Translations under genes and position numbers: made by a program
The notes under the pieces: generated by a model
What the model saw: only the letters and a program-made list of their open reading frames with translations
Databases searched by the model: none
Told to the model about the DNA's origin: nothing
Assembly (NCBI GenBank): GCA_037367405.1
Contig: JAZKJV010003262.1
Coordinates: 1-64,000, forward strand
Source of the DNA: Ottelia alismoides
Lineage: Eukaryota > Streptophyta > Magnoliopsida > Alismatales > Hydrocharitaceae
Reading direction: 5' to 3'
DNA: 64,000 nucleotides
Shown: piece by piece, positions 1 to 9,984 of the stretch
How positions within the stretch are numbered: the first letter of the stretch is position 1
Layout of the letters: each line of letters opens with the position of its first letter

Positions 1-2224
1 TGGAGGAAGAGGATGGGGGAGGAGTATGATAGTAAAATGACATTTCCAGTCTTTTTTTAATTTAATTCATGTTATGTCGTCAAAATTAACGTCCGTTTGC
101 ATTGAAGATGAACGAGAACTAACCTCAGGGGCAGAAGTGACAGAACAGCAAGAAGTCGGGGGCACACTTGATATTCCCAAAAAGGGAGGGATCTAACTGA
201 AATTGCAATATCTTGGACGGATACAACTGATAAAAATCCTATTTAATATATAAATAAAATTATAAGTATATAAATATCGAGTCAAAATATTATAGAACGA
301 ACTCAAGTTGATTCAGATCCGATTCATTTGGGTATTAAATCCAAAAGTCAATCAAGTTGGCCGATCATCTGAGAATTCTGATTTGAAAGTTCAACAACGT
401 AGTTCCTTACGTTACATCCTGCCAAACAAACATGCATTTCAATATACAATAATCTGACTACTTTGATTCAACCAGAAACACATAAACTTTGAGCATGTAA
501 TCTTGTTAATCTGTAATATATATTTTTGAAGTGTCCTACAGCTTCTTAAACAAAAAGACAATCGAACAATTGCGCTATTTTTTTTGTCTATGTGTCATCT
601 TTAAAATTAACAATGAATACAAGAGAGAGTAAACAAAGAACTAACATCAACTCCTATGTAAAACTCTGAATCCAAATAGAACCAGATGGTGAGTTGAATC
701 AACTGAATTAGCTATGATTAGACTCGAACTTGATAGCTCATATTGAACTCAAACTTGGGCCCGATCTAAACCGGAACTCGTTCAGTTAAAGTTGACTCTT
801 GAGCCTCTTAACGAGTCTTTTGTAGTTTAACTATATTTAGTATTTGTTTAATTCCCTTTAAAAGTTAGCTCGAACACCTTAACAAGTTGAAATCAATAAT
901 AATATTTAAGTTTTATTAGCATAAATAAGATCTGATTATTCTTACGCATTGTTATAAAATCTATAAAATTTTGACACATACTAGAAAAATATAGATAAAT
1001 TTGATGAAATAAATCAAATACCCAAGATGTTGCCCATTATCATCCTTAAATTACAGTGGAAGTTTTGAATGAACATGAAGATTTTGTTACTTGAAGGCTT
1101 TGTGCATATTTTGCAACTTCTATGTTATTATAAACAATGCGATTCCGACTTGATGTAGCTTTATCTATTTTGATTCAGTTTTTGGCACGTATATCAAAAA
1201 ATCCATTTGCAAGCCTATGTTCTATTAGATGATTAGTTTGATGACTCATAAGACATCATAAGATATCAATCTTCATAAAAAAAAATCTTTTATCTTGAAC
1301 ATATAATGTAATTTTATATTAAAATCGGATTTCAACAAGAAAGAGTTCGTGCTACGAAGGATTGCGATAGTGGTGCAACATAGTGATAGAGATGAGCGCG
1401 GATCGCATCGGAAAGGAGGGGCAGATGTTAAGCATTCTTTAGAAAAAAATTTATGTTTACACTTAATCTCGTCGTTCTATAATAGTTATAAATATAATCG
1501 TATACATCTTAATACTAAAGTAACAACAAAATCGAGTTAATAAGCCGAGTTAGCATGGACATGACTCAAGTCAAACTTAAATTCGATGTGCCTAAATCAT
1601 ATGTTCTAATGTATCAAAGTTGCACTATGAGTCCGTGACCATATTTTGATGGCACAGTGATGATGATGATTAGTCATTAATTAATGGAATTGCTTAGTTC
1701 ATCCATTGAAGTGCAGGGCATTCATCATAGGGCACATTCTTTTTTTTTTGTTTAAATATTATAATATGTAAAGTGCCATAAAGCAAAGGCCTTTCTACCA
1801 TTCTTTTCAGAAATGGAATCCGCTTTTCTAAGGAGTCTCAATCATTGTTTTAATTATCCAAATCCAAATCCCGATATGCATGACAGCATCTAATCAACAA
1901 TAAATTAAGATTTTTTTGTAAAATACCTTCACCAATTTGTTTGATAGTACGTCCGTGTGTTAATATCCATATTATTATAGATAGAAATCGGACTATGTCA
2001 TTCGCATTAGTTTGTGAGATATAATGATATTTGCGTATCAAAGTCAAAAGAAAATTGCTAATACATGGGGTCTTTTAGTGCAATTTTGGGATCGTTGTCT
2101 GTTGGATTAATTGGTCTCAAATCGCGAGGAACTGAAAGCCGTATATGATACGTGCAATTGTGTATTTAAGCCCCTAATTATTTCTATTAACTTGATGGGT
2201 TGGTTGGAATTGCAAACTTATAGC
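1..2224. other. AT-rich intergenic DNA, no gene seen
   Basis: Both strands show only short open frames without recognisable motifs, codon structure or splice organisation. The sequence is AT-rich with short homopolymer runs, as expected of decayed plant intergenic DNA. I see no RNA gene here. Confidence 0.6.
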
Positions 2225-2236
2225 AAAAGACTCATC

Positions 2237-2332
2237 ATCTTCAGAACCCCGCTAATGGTCTGGTGGTAGAAGCAGTGGCTCCCATTTTAAAGGATCAGGG
2301 TTCGAATCCTATAAATAAAAAAATTGTAAAAA
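2237..2332 (+). mobile_element. tRNA-derived SINE with 12-bp target duplication
   Basis: A 96-bp element carries an RNA polymerase III box A-like motif (TGGTCTGGTGG, about 2256-2266) and a perfect box B (GGTTCGAATCC, 2299-2309), followed by an A-rich tail interrupted by TTGT. It is bracketed by an exact 12-bp direct repeat, AAAAGACTCATC, at 2225-2236 and 2333-2344, the target-site duplication expected of LINE-mobilised insertion. It cannot fold as a functional tRNA: there is no acceptor stem pairing around the boxes. The tRNA-like head with a short A-rich tail is typical of short plant SINEs. Confidence 0.85.
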
Positions 2333-2344
2333 AAAAGACTCATC

Positions 2345-2847
2345 TCCTATTCTCTCTCGGTTTTTCTTCTCCGTGAGATGTTTTGAGAGGTTTGATCGCG
2401 ATTTTCGTATTTGTTTTGTGTTTCCCTGATATTATTCATGGTAACGATATCCGAACATATGTATTTAGTTCGGACTTATGATAAAATAAACGTAAATGCA
2501 TTTGATTATATCGTATTCACATCGAGTTATTACGAGGAGCATTCAGTAACCGGGGTGTGTTGCATTAACTTCTGATTGTTTGTTTTCCAAACCAACTTGA
2601 ACTCGAATATCCAAATGTTCTTATTGAGCTGGATTAAGTTGAATATTGTAGGTCTATTCGTTACAATTCGGTTCAATTAGCAGCGTAGCGACCATTTCCA
2701 ACTAAAAATGTCACTTTTATCATTGCACGATCGGCCTCTCCAAAGCACATTTTTGCTGCTACAAAAACGTGCAAAAGAAATTGGAGAAAGAAAAGCAGCT
2801 TTTAAATAGTATCTTATTATATATATGGGTAAAATGAGCCTCCGGAG
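2345..2847. other. Intergenic DNA, nothing recognised
   Basis: No supported gene, RNA or repeat boundary is visible. The stretch is AT-rich and ends in a short TA-rich tract next to the MITE. Confidence 0.5.
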
Positions 2848-3168
2848 GAGCTAATTTGGCTCCCTCACATTATTTTCCATATTTTTTATTTTTCGAAAAA
2901 TAATTCCGTGAAAATTCTTCAATATATCACTATATTATGTAATTAAAGTTTCGTGTGAAACAGAAACTCCCACGACGTACATCCAAACAGTCATTTTTTA
3001 ATGATCGCAAAATTGTTGAAATCGATCCTTTTTAGATGAAAGTTGTAAGAGTCTCTATTTCGTACAAAATTTTGAATGACATAATATAAAGATATAATTA
3101 TGAAAATCCACGAATTATTTTCAAAAAATAATAGAAATTGGGGGGAAATGAGGCCATTATTGGGTTCG
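2848..3168. mobile_element. Foldback MITE upstream of the neprosin gene
   Basis: The two halves are long imperfect inverted repeats: GAAAAATAATTCCGTG in the left arm answers a reverse-complement match in the right arm, and the similarity continues across about 110 bp per arm. The inner arms (around GTCTCTATTTCGTAC and TTTTGAATGACATAATAT) resemble those of the MITE that hosts the CACTA element at 19820-20064, so both belong to one family. Ends are approximate because no clean target duplication was found. It stops about 100 bp before the likely start codon of the neprosin gene, so it may form part of its promoter or leader. Confidence 0.65.
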
Positions 3169-3272
3169 AAAAGAGCAATATGTTATGAAATGGGATTCCC
3201 CATCCCACCAAGGCTGCAGCAGCACGGGAGCGCACCAACGTAGCGAAGGACCTCTGCCCATTGCCAAGTGCC

Positions 3273-5984
3273 ATGGAGATGCATGGAGGTGTCCTCTCCC
3301 CCTCCTCTTCCGCACCCTCTCCTCTCCTCAGGTTGATGGTGATGTTGGTGCTCGTGCTTCCACTCCTCGTCCTCTGCTTCCCCCCCCCCCCCCCCCCCCC
3401 CCCCTGCAGCTGGTAAGGTGGCGAGAGTCGACAGGCACAGGGCAAGAGCAGTGCACAGACACCTCAGGCGATTGAACAAACCTCCAATCAAGAGCATCAA
3501 GGTCTCTAATTTCTCTATTTAGCACTTCTCAACATATCGAAAGAACGGTTTTTTTAAGTGCAGTATAAAGTTGTTTACAAATTAAGATCATGGGTTTCTT
3601 TCATTTGACAGCAGTTCATCAAAGTTGTGTTTTTCCCCTATCCTTGAGCGCCTGTACATTTCACACTTCTTGATTAGGACAAAGAATGGTTCCTTTGAAG
3701 TGTAGCATGGAATGCCGTGGAATTAAGATTATGGGTTTCTTTCATTTGACTGTAGTTGTCACTAAACTTGTGTTGTTGTCTCTCTGGATGGTTTTTCTGT
3801 AGAAAGTTCCCTTTTTTCCACCGTTATCATAGTATTCTTAATGTCTAAACCTTTGTGAATAATGCTCTGCTGTCAGTTTGTGCATCTGTGTGTTGATTTG
3901 TGGGCTTCATATATGTGACTGAAAGAAATGTTGCAGAGCCCAGATGGAGACGTGATAGATTGTGTTCATATCTCCCATCAACCTGCATTTGATCACCCTT
4001 TGCTCAAAAACCACACAGTTCAGGTATATCGTAGTATATAAATGATGACTCTCCGTGATGGATTACTTCTTGTTTGCTTAATTGCTGATGTTAACTATCT
4101 GAATCTTGTCCAGATGAGACCTGCATTCCATCCCGAGGGTCTGTATGATCAGAATAAAGCAAAGGTAACACGAAGCACGAAGCCTTCACAATTATGGCAC
4201 TTGAAAGGTAAGTGCCCAGAGAACACCATACCCATCAGAAGGACAAAGAGGGATGATGTCCTTAGAGCAAGCTCAGCAAGGAGATATGGAAAGAAGAAGT
4301 ACAGATCCATCGCCAAGCTAAGCCCAGTTCAGTCGATCCCGATTTGATCAGCGAGGGTGGTCATCAGGTGAGAGATGATTAAAATTGCCCATTTTTGCAT
4401 ATATTTGAAGTTAGTAGCCTCTTACATGTCCAAATAAGTGCCATCTCCGATAATCTGTCAGTTAGAATTGTAGTTCTTCGATCCCATGTCATGCAACTTT
4501 TAAAAAAAAAAACACTCGTTGCATTGAGTATATCCATGGTTTAGCGCGAATAGTAATCATAATTGTTTTTGGTATGTGTATTCTAGATGTGTAATTAAAC
4601 CCCTTTTGATTGTTTAAAGAAATTTATATTCTTTGTGTTCCTGATTTCCATCTTCTTATATCGAGTAGCACGCGATTGCATACGTGGAAGGAGATAGGTA
4701 CTTTGGTGCAAAGGCCACCATCAATGTATGGAAACCAAAGATCCAAAGATCCAACGAGTTCAGCCTCTCACAGATTTGGCTATTAGGAGGCTCGTTTGGA
4801 GAAGATCTCAACAGCATCGAAGCTGGCTGGCAGGTGATCCAACATCCTTCATCACATAAAGAAAACCATCTTAACCGTGTTGCTTTGTTTGATGGTGGTG
4901 TTTCTCGATATGAAAACAAGCAGGTCAGCCCGGATCTTTATGGAGATAATAACACAAGGCTCTTCACATACTGGACTGTAAGTTCATTTCGGCTGCATAA
5001 ACATCTTGTAGTCATCGTTTGAAGAGGCTAAAATAAATCGTGGGTATGCCAAAATTTGCAGAGCGATGCGTACCAAGCTACTGGATGTTATAACCTTCTG
5101 TGCTCTGGGTTTATCCAAATAAACAGTGAGGTCGCAATGGGTGCCAGCATCTTCCCGATCTCCAGATACCATGGTTCACAGTACGATATCAGCATTCTTA
5201 TTTGGAAGGTAATAGAATGCAAAATGCATACACCCACTGGTTCTGACAAATAAATGAACATGGTTCAGGTTAACTATTAAGATTGAAACATGCTTTGTAA
5301 TGGTTCAACTTACAAGTTTTGTTAGTTGTTGCTAGAAACATGGTCAAGAAATATCGAAATCCTGAAATCGACAAACCAAACCAAGTCTTTTTCTTGTACT
5401 CAGTTGGGACAGCTTAAATATTAGAAATTGACATAAAGCACTTATGGTCCTTTCAGCAAAGGATTGTATATTCTTTGTTAAATAGAAAATTTTAGGCCAA
5501 GATTTTCATGTTCGTCGCCTGACGTCTTTCGCACGATTTTATTGTTTTTTTGGCCTATCGAATAAAGGGTTGAAAAGATTTTATCTTGATTGCAACAAAT
5601 GGGCAGGATCCAACAGAGGGAAATTGGTGGATGCAATTCGGGCACGACTATGTGCTTGGCTACTGGCCAGCATTCCTCTTCCCTTATCTGGCAGACAGTG
5701 CCTCCATGATAGAGTGGGGTGGTGAGGTCGTCAACTCGGAGCCATTCGGGCAGCACACCTCCACCCAGATGGGCAGTGGCCATTTCCCTGAAGAAGGCTT
5801 TGGCAAGGCAAGTTACTTCAGGAACATCCAGATCGTCGACGGGTCCAACAACCTCAAAAATCCCAAGGACATGGGCACCTTCACCGAGCAATCCAACTGC
5901 TACGATGTGCAGAATGGATACAATAGTTTGTGGGGAAATTACTTCTACTACGGTGGTCCGGGGAAAAATGCCAACTGTGCTTAA
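3273..5984 (+). CDS. Neprosin-domain protein gene, seven exons, two apparent frameshifts
   Basis: Exons: 3273-3501, 3937-4023, 4114-4367, 4669-4833, 4924-4977, 5062-5208 and 5607-5984, all with GT/AG borders and phase 0. The product would be about 435 residues. An N-terminal hydrophobic segment ([14 protein letters not shown]) suggests secretion. Exons 1-3 match the neprosin activation region ([41 protein letters not shown]). Exons 4-7 match the neprosin catalytic domain ([56 protein letters not shown]), ending CYDVQNG and a TAA stop. Neprosins are glutamic peptidases; the Glu in IEAGW and the Glu in WGGEV are the likely catalytic pair, both present. Two one-base frameshifts break the frame, one at the 25-C tract in exon 1 and one near 4305-4315 in exon 3, giving an early TGA at 4345. 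All splice sites are intact. It is either a working gene with consensus errors or a very young pseudogene. Confidence 0.88.
3380..3404. repeat. 25-base poly-C tract inside exon 1
   Basis: An uninterrupted run of 25 C encodes a proline stretch just after the signal peptide of the neprosin gene. With this length the signal-peptide frame runs into TAA at 3414. The downstream neprosin frame (from GCA at 3406) needs one more C or two fewer. Such runs are prone to both sequencing error and replication slippage. Confidence 0.95.
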
Positions 5985-6394
5985 CGATCTAAGGCAATAG
6001 TTCCTTCCTCACTTGTAAATTTTTTTGGGGTCACTTTGTTAGCTCTCCATGGAAGAAGTTGGAGAGGGAATAAGGTCAAGTTGGTTTTCTAGAGTCCCAA
6101 TCTTGTGTGTTGTGTTCTCCTACCTCAACGCTGTTGCTTGTAGATGTGTCATAGATTCTTCTCCTTTCTATGTATCAGGTTAAAAAAATATGTGCATGTT
6201 ATTAATTTCATTATAGCCAATAGAGTTTGCTTCTAAATTCTATTCACTTGCCGTTCGATGAGGGATAATGGATACTCATTCTTGTTCAATTGGTTGGAAG
6301 GATAAAGAAAGTATAAATGGCGTAGACAGAGATATAGTAGAAGATGTAATCATGAAGTAACAATGGAGTTGTTTTTCTTAGATAAAGCCCCTTA
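5985..6394. other. 3' flank of the neprosin gene
   Basis: This probably contains the 3' untranslated region of the neprosin gene. It is T-rich with no open frame of interest, and no single poly(A) signal can be chosen with confidence. Confidence 0.4.
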
Positions 6395-6613
6395 TCCTAA
6401 GGAGAGCAGATCCTCTGCAGTACTGCGGAGGGCTGCTGTAAACCGAGACCAGGCTCCAGCCGTTCGATCTCAATCGAGCGGTTCGCATGAATTCCCATGG
6501 TAAGGGCCAACACCCATTTCGTGAGAACCGCTCAATCAAGATCGAGCGGCTCGGGCGGCCGACGGTTTTACAACAGACCTCTACAGTACTGCAGAGGATC
6601 CGCTCGATATCCT
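6395..6613. mobile_element. Foldback / MITE-like inverted-repeat element
   Basis: Left arm 6395-6442 and right arm about 6563-6613 are imperfect inverted repeats of about 48 bp sharing GATCCTCTGCAGTACTG and a TGTAAAACCG-type inner edge. A second inner pair (CAATCGAGCGGTTC near 6470; GAACCGCTCAATC near 6520) extends the fold toward the centre. The element is GC-rich against an AT-rich background. Short open frames across it are artefacts of the inverted repeat. No clear target duplication was found. Confidence 0.6.
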
Positions 6614-7635
6614 GAGCGGCTGCTCCCAAGGGCACTCGTATACCGCAAAGCTAGGGACTTTCGGTGCATGAAAAGTCATGTTAAAATTACCAGTATGCCC
6701 CTAATACATTAATGGAATTTTCTTTTGAGTACCCAAGCCTAGTGAACTTTTAGAGGATATATGAGCAGTAGATCCATGCTAATGCATGCAAGGAGAGGTT
6801 GTGGGTTTGATGTTTGCTTCTGCTTGTGTGTTCTCCACCTCCTCTAATGCTTTGAGATAAGTTGGAACCAACAAACAGTTTGTGGAATGACATCAGTGGC
6901 CTATCTTTGCATGTGAATGGATTAGCTTTTTCCTTCCTTTCATTTGGATTCTTCTCCTGTTTCTCTGCTTTAAGGACAAATGGGAGGTCACCTGTATGCC
7001 TCTTTTAGGGCGGCATCACATGCACCACACTTGTGTGGATATCTGGTGGACTTCTCCCCAAATCCTCTTGTTCTTTCTTGTGACTTTTCCCATGCTCTCA
7101 TTGTCTGCATTGTGCTCGTTTGGTACGTCCTTTGGATTTTCCAGAAATCTACTTTCCAGTTCAAGGGAAAGTTCCTTTGGGATATTACAAGCATGAGGAT
7201 CCAAAAACAAACACCTTTAATAAATAGTAGGACAAATATCCTACTACCACCATTAAGATTGGATCTGTGCTCGGATGGATTTGTTATATCTGAATATAAC
7301 TTATATTCTCAATTCCTCACCAGCCTATTTAAACTCCTGTTTATCAATTATTGTAAGCATGGTTGGTGCTGTGTTGAATCCCTGTATGATAAACTACGAT
7401 AAGCACTTCATCTCATTTTCAAACACAGAAGAAACTAAAAATCTCACCTTTGATAGCAGCTGTAAATAGTCATCTAGAGCCTTCTTCTTCCCAAGTCTGT
7501 TAATTACCTGTGTTCTTTTTGGAACCCCTTCAAAAGATTCTTCGGAAAGGAAAAGAGAAAAATAGGAGGATACAAGAGATGAAGCATTGGGCTTGACCAA
7601 GGTCAGCCTCTGGGCCCAAGCCCATTTTAGATATT
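6614..7635. other. Intergenic DNA, nothing recognised
   Basis: Several frames of 60-140 codons are open here on both strands, but they overlap one another, share no motif with a known family and lack splice structure. I see no supported gene. Confidence 0.45.
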
Positions 7636-7897
7636 CGGTAAATTTCAAAAAAAGACCCTAACTATGTCTCAATTCTCAATTAGAGGCTTCATTATTTAAT
7701 TATAACAAAGAATTGCCTAATCTTAGGTTTTTGTCTCAAATAAATGCCTTCATAAGTTTCAACAACCCCTATATGTCGATGTTAAACTCTTAAATTGAAT
7801 GTTCCAAGCCCATATGCGTTACTATTGAAAAATGAGGCCTTTAATTGGAAATCCGGAAATCGAGGTATAGTGGGCCCCTTTTTGTAATTTACCCTTA
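7636..7897. mobile_element. Foldback MITE
   Basis: The left end GGTAAATTTCAAAAA (from about 7637) is mirrored by TTTTTGTAATTTACC near 7881-7894. The similarity continues inward through about 60 bp per arm, including AGAGGCTTCATT on the left and AATGAGGCCTTT on the right. No coding capacity. Confidence 0.6.
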
Positions 7898-8006
7898 GAT
7901 TTTTGATAGCATGTTGGGTTGAATCCGTCTCTTTTTTAAGTCAGGTCAAAACTCGTCTCATCTAAAAATAAATGTGTCTGGTTCAGACCGGTTCAAGTCT
8001 CTATTA

Positions 8007-8277
8007 GGGCATGTTTGGTTACTGGGTTGGGTTGGGGTATCCTCCCGTGAATAGTAGTTGTTTGGAGGGTTGGGATGGTTGGAATGATAATTGTGATGTG
8101 ATGTGACATCAATTATGTGTTATATTAACTTTTTTTAATAAGTGTATTTGACAAGGTTAAAAACCATTATACCAAAGAAATGGTAGAGTCAATACAAGTA
8201 ATCTCAACCTAAGAATGCAGGGTTGGAGCTAGGGGTATGTCAAGGTACCCCGGGTACCCAGGCAACCAAACAGGCCC
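8007..8277. mobile_element. MITE with GGGC(A/C)TGTTTGGTT termini
   Basis: Terminal inverted repeats GGGCATGTTTGGTT (8007-8020) and AACCAAACAGGCCC (8264-8277) differ at one position. Flanking TTA on the left and TTT on the right could be a decayed 3-bp duplication of the kind left by PIF/Harbinger (Tourist-like) elements. Related copies lie at 23484-23668 and 55945-56126. Confidence 0.7.
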
Positions 8278-8686
8278 TTTAGTGTAATGAATCCGTAACT
8301 AAAAATGGCATAAACAAGTATACAAGAACATCTACGTTGAGGCCATTATGTAATTTTTTTAGTAATCAATAAGCATTCATGTAAATCTTTCTCAGAGAAT
8401 CTATAACTAATTCATGAAGTGGGAGTTGCATTGTTAAAAGTATATGCTTTGAACCCGAATACATTCCATAAATGAATATTGACCTAGGATCCATTTATCG
8501 TGTACCCCTATATATGTGTATTTTAAGATAAGACGTGGGTGATATGAGAGTCACATTCTGAGAGAACACCGCCTCCTAGTGTTTTGTATTCTGTATCCAG
8601 TTTTTCATCATAGTGGAACTCCTCTTTGCCCATAGTTTTTTTATCACTACACATATGGATTTTTCATGTAAATTGTAAGTTCTTCA

Positions 8687-8936
8687 TAGATTGTTTGTGA
8701 GTGATTGTATGCTTGGTTCATCTTTGAGAAATTTATATCCGAGACAACGATTCTTCGCTTCGCTCGAGAGACCCATATAGATCTCTTTGGTTGACAGTTT
8801 CTGCTTTGCATTGAGACCTTCATCAGATAGATTGTTTATGAGTGATTGTGTGCTTGGTTCATTTTGAGAAATTTATATCCGAGACAACGATTCTTTGCTT
8901 CGCTCGAGAGTCCCATATAGATCTCTCTGGTTGGCG
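8687..8936. repeat. Two-copy tandem duplication, about 141-bp period
   Basis: The segment from TAGATTGTTTGTGAGTGATT (about 8687-8796) recurs with few changes at about 8828-8936. Both copies contain the block with ACAACGATTCTT and GCTTCGCTCGAGAG. The second copy ends where the truncated Athila LTR begins. Confidence 0.8.
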
Positions 8937-9898
8937 GTCAACATCCCCAGGACCCAATGGAAATCGGCCACGTGACTGGATCTTGAAGTGAAAATTAAGG
9001 GTAGCTAGGGGCCGATTTAGCAAAAACTCAAAACACAAAATATTTTTCTTTTATTTTTTTCTATTTTTTAGTGATTTTTAATTAATTTTTAGAAATAAAA
9101 ATAAGGTATATACATAGTATGTACTATATAGGTATATGTACACAATTAGGGTTTTTAATTTTTGATTTTTTAATTATTATTTTTATACCATTTTATCCTC
9201 ATTTTATATTTTATTTATTTTCATTATAAAATAAGGAATAAAAAGATATTTTATTTTTATTATTTATATACATAGGTAAAATAAATATATATGTACACCT
9301 ATATACATGGTATATGTACAATGTATTTTTGTATTTTTGATTTTGCTATTTTTATTTTGCTTTTGTTTTAATTATTTTTATTTTATTTATTTACATTATA
9401 TAATATAGACTATTCACAAAAATTATGAAAATTGATTTTATTTATTTACAAGGTTAGATAAATATGGAAGAGTGGTTTATATACAAGATGAAAAGGGGTG
9501 TTTTTGTTCTTTTTTATTTTTAACTTTTTCTTTTGTTTTTATATTTATAAATATATACAAGTATTTACAAGCATATTTTTGGTGAGGAAAATACCTTTAT
9601 TTTATTTACATAAATATTTACACATGAGCCCCTATCTCCCTCTACTTTGGCTTTTATGCGGTCAGGCCCATGTTGAGCCCTCCCTTGGGTTAGGTTGCTC
9701 AATATTTATTCTAAATATTTCCCTCTTTTTCTTTTTAATCTTTATTCTTTTATTTTTTCACAAAAACATGCTAATTATAGGTTTTTACACAATGCATGCT
9801 TTTGGTAATTATTTGTATTTACATATATCTACATGCATTTGCAAAAGGTTTTTGTAGCTAAAATATAAGAATAAAGAGTGATGAATGAGTATTCATCA
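8937..9898. mobile_element. Truncated Athila-type LTR
   Basis: From GGTCAACATCCCC onward this matches, with considerable divergence, the distal quarter of the long LTRs of the Athila element at 37084-54890 (compare 39767-40742). The shared landmarks include ACACATGAGCCCCTATCTCC, CCCTCCCTTGGGTTAGG and the terminus GATGAATGAGTATTCATCA. The outer end is intact (CA at 9897-9898). The rest of the element is absent. It abuts exactly the first base of repeat unit A. Confidence 0.8.
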
Positions 9899-9984
9899 GA
9901 CTCCACCCTTTTTCTTCTCAAAAAAATATTAGTTTTGAAATTGCTTTTTGCAATGGTCAATTATTTCAAATTGGAACATTGCAG

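Noticed and set aside
2246..2310. Possible tRNA gene
   Set aside because: It has box A- and box B-like motifs but no acceptor or anticodon stem. The A-rich tail and 12-bp duplication show a SINE.
3183..3525. Open frames on the minus strand across the poly-C tract, glycine-rich
   Set aside because: They arise from the 25-base homopolymer; the plus strand carries the neprosin exon.
9498..9857. 119-codon frame rich in Phe and Leu
   Set aside because: It lies inside the truncated Athila LTR in T-rich DNA; composition alone explains it.
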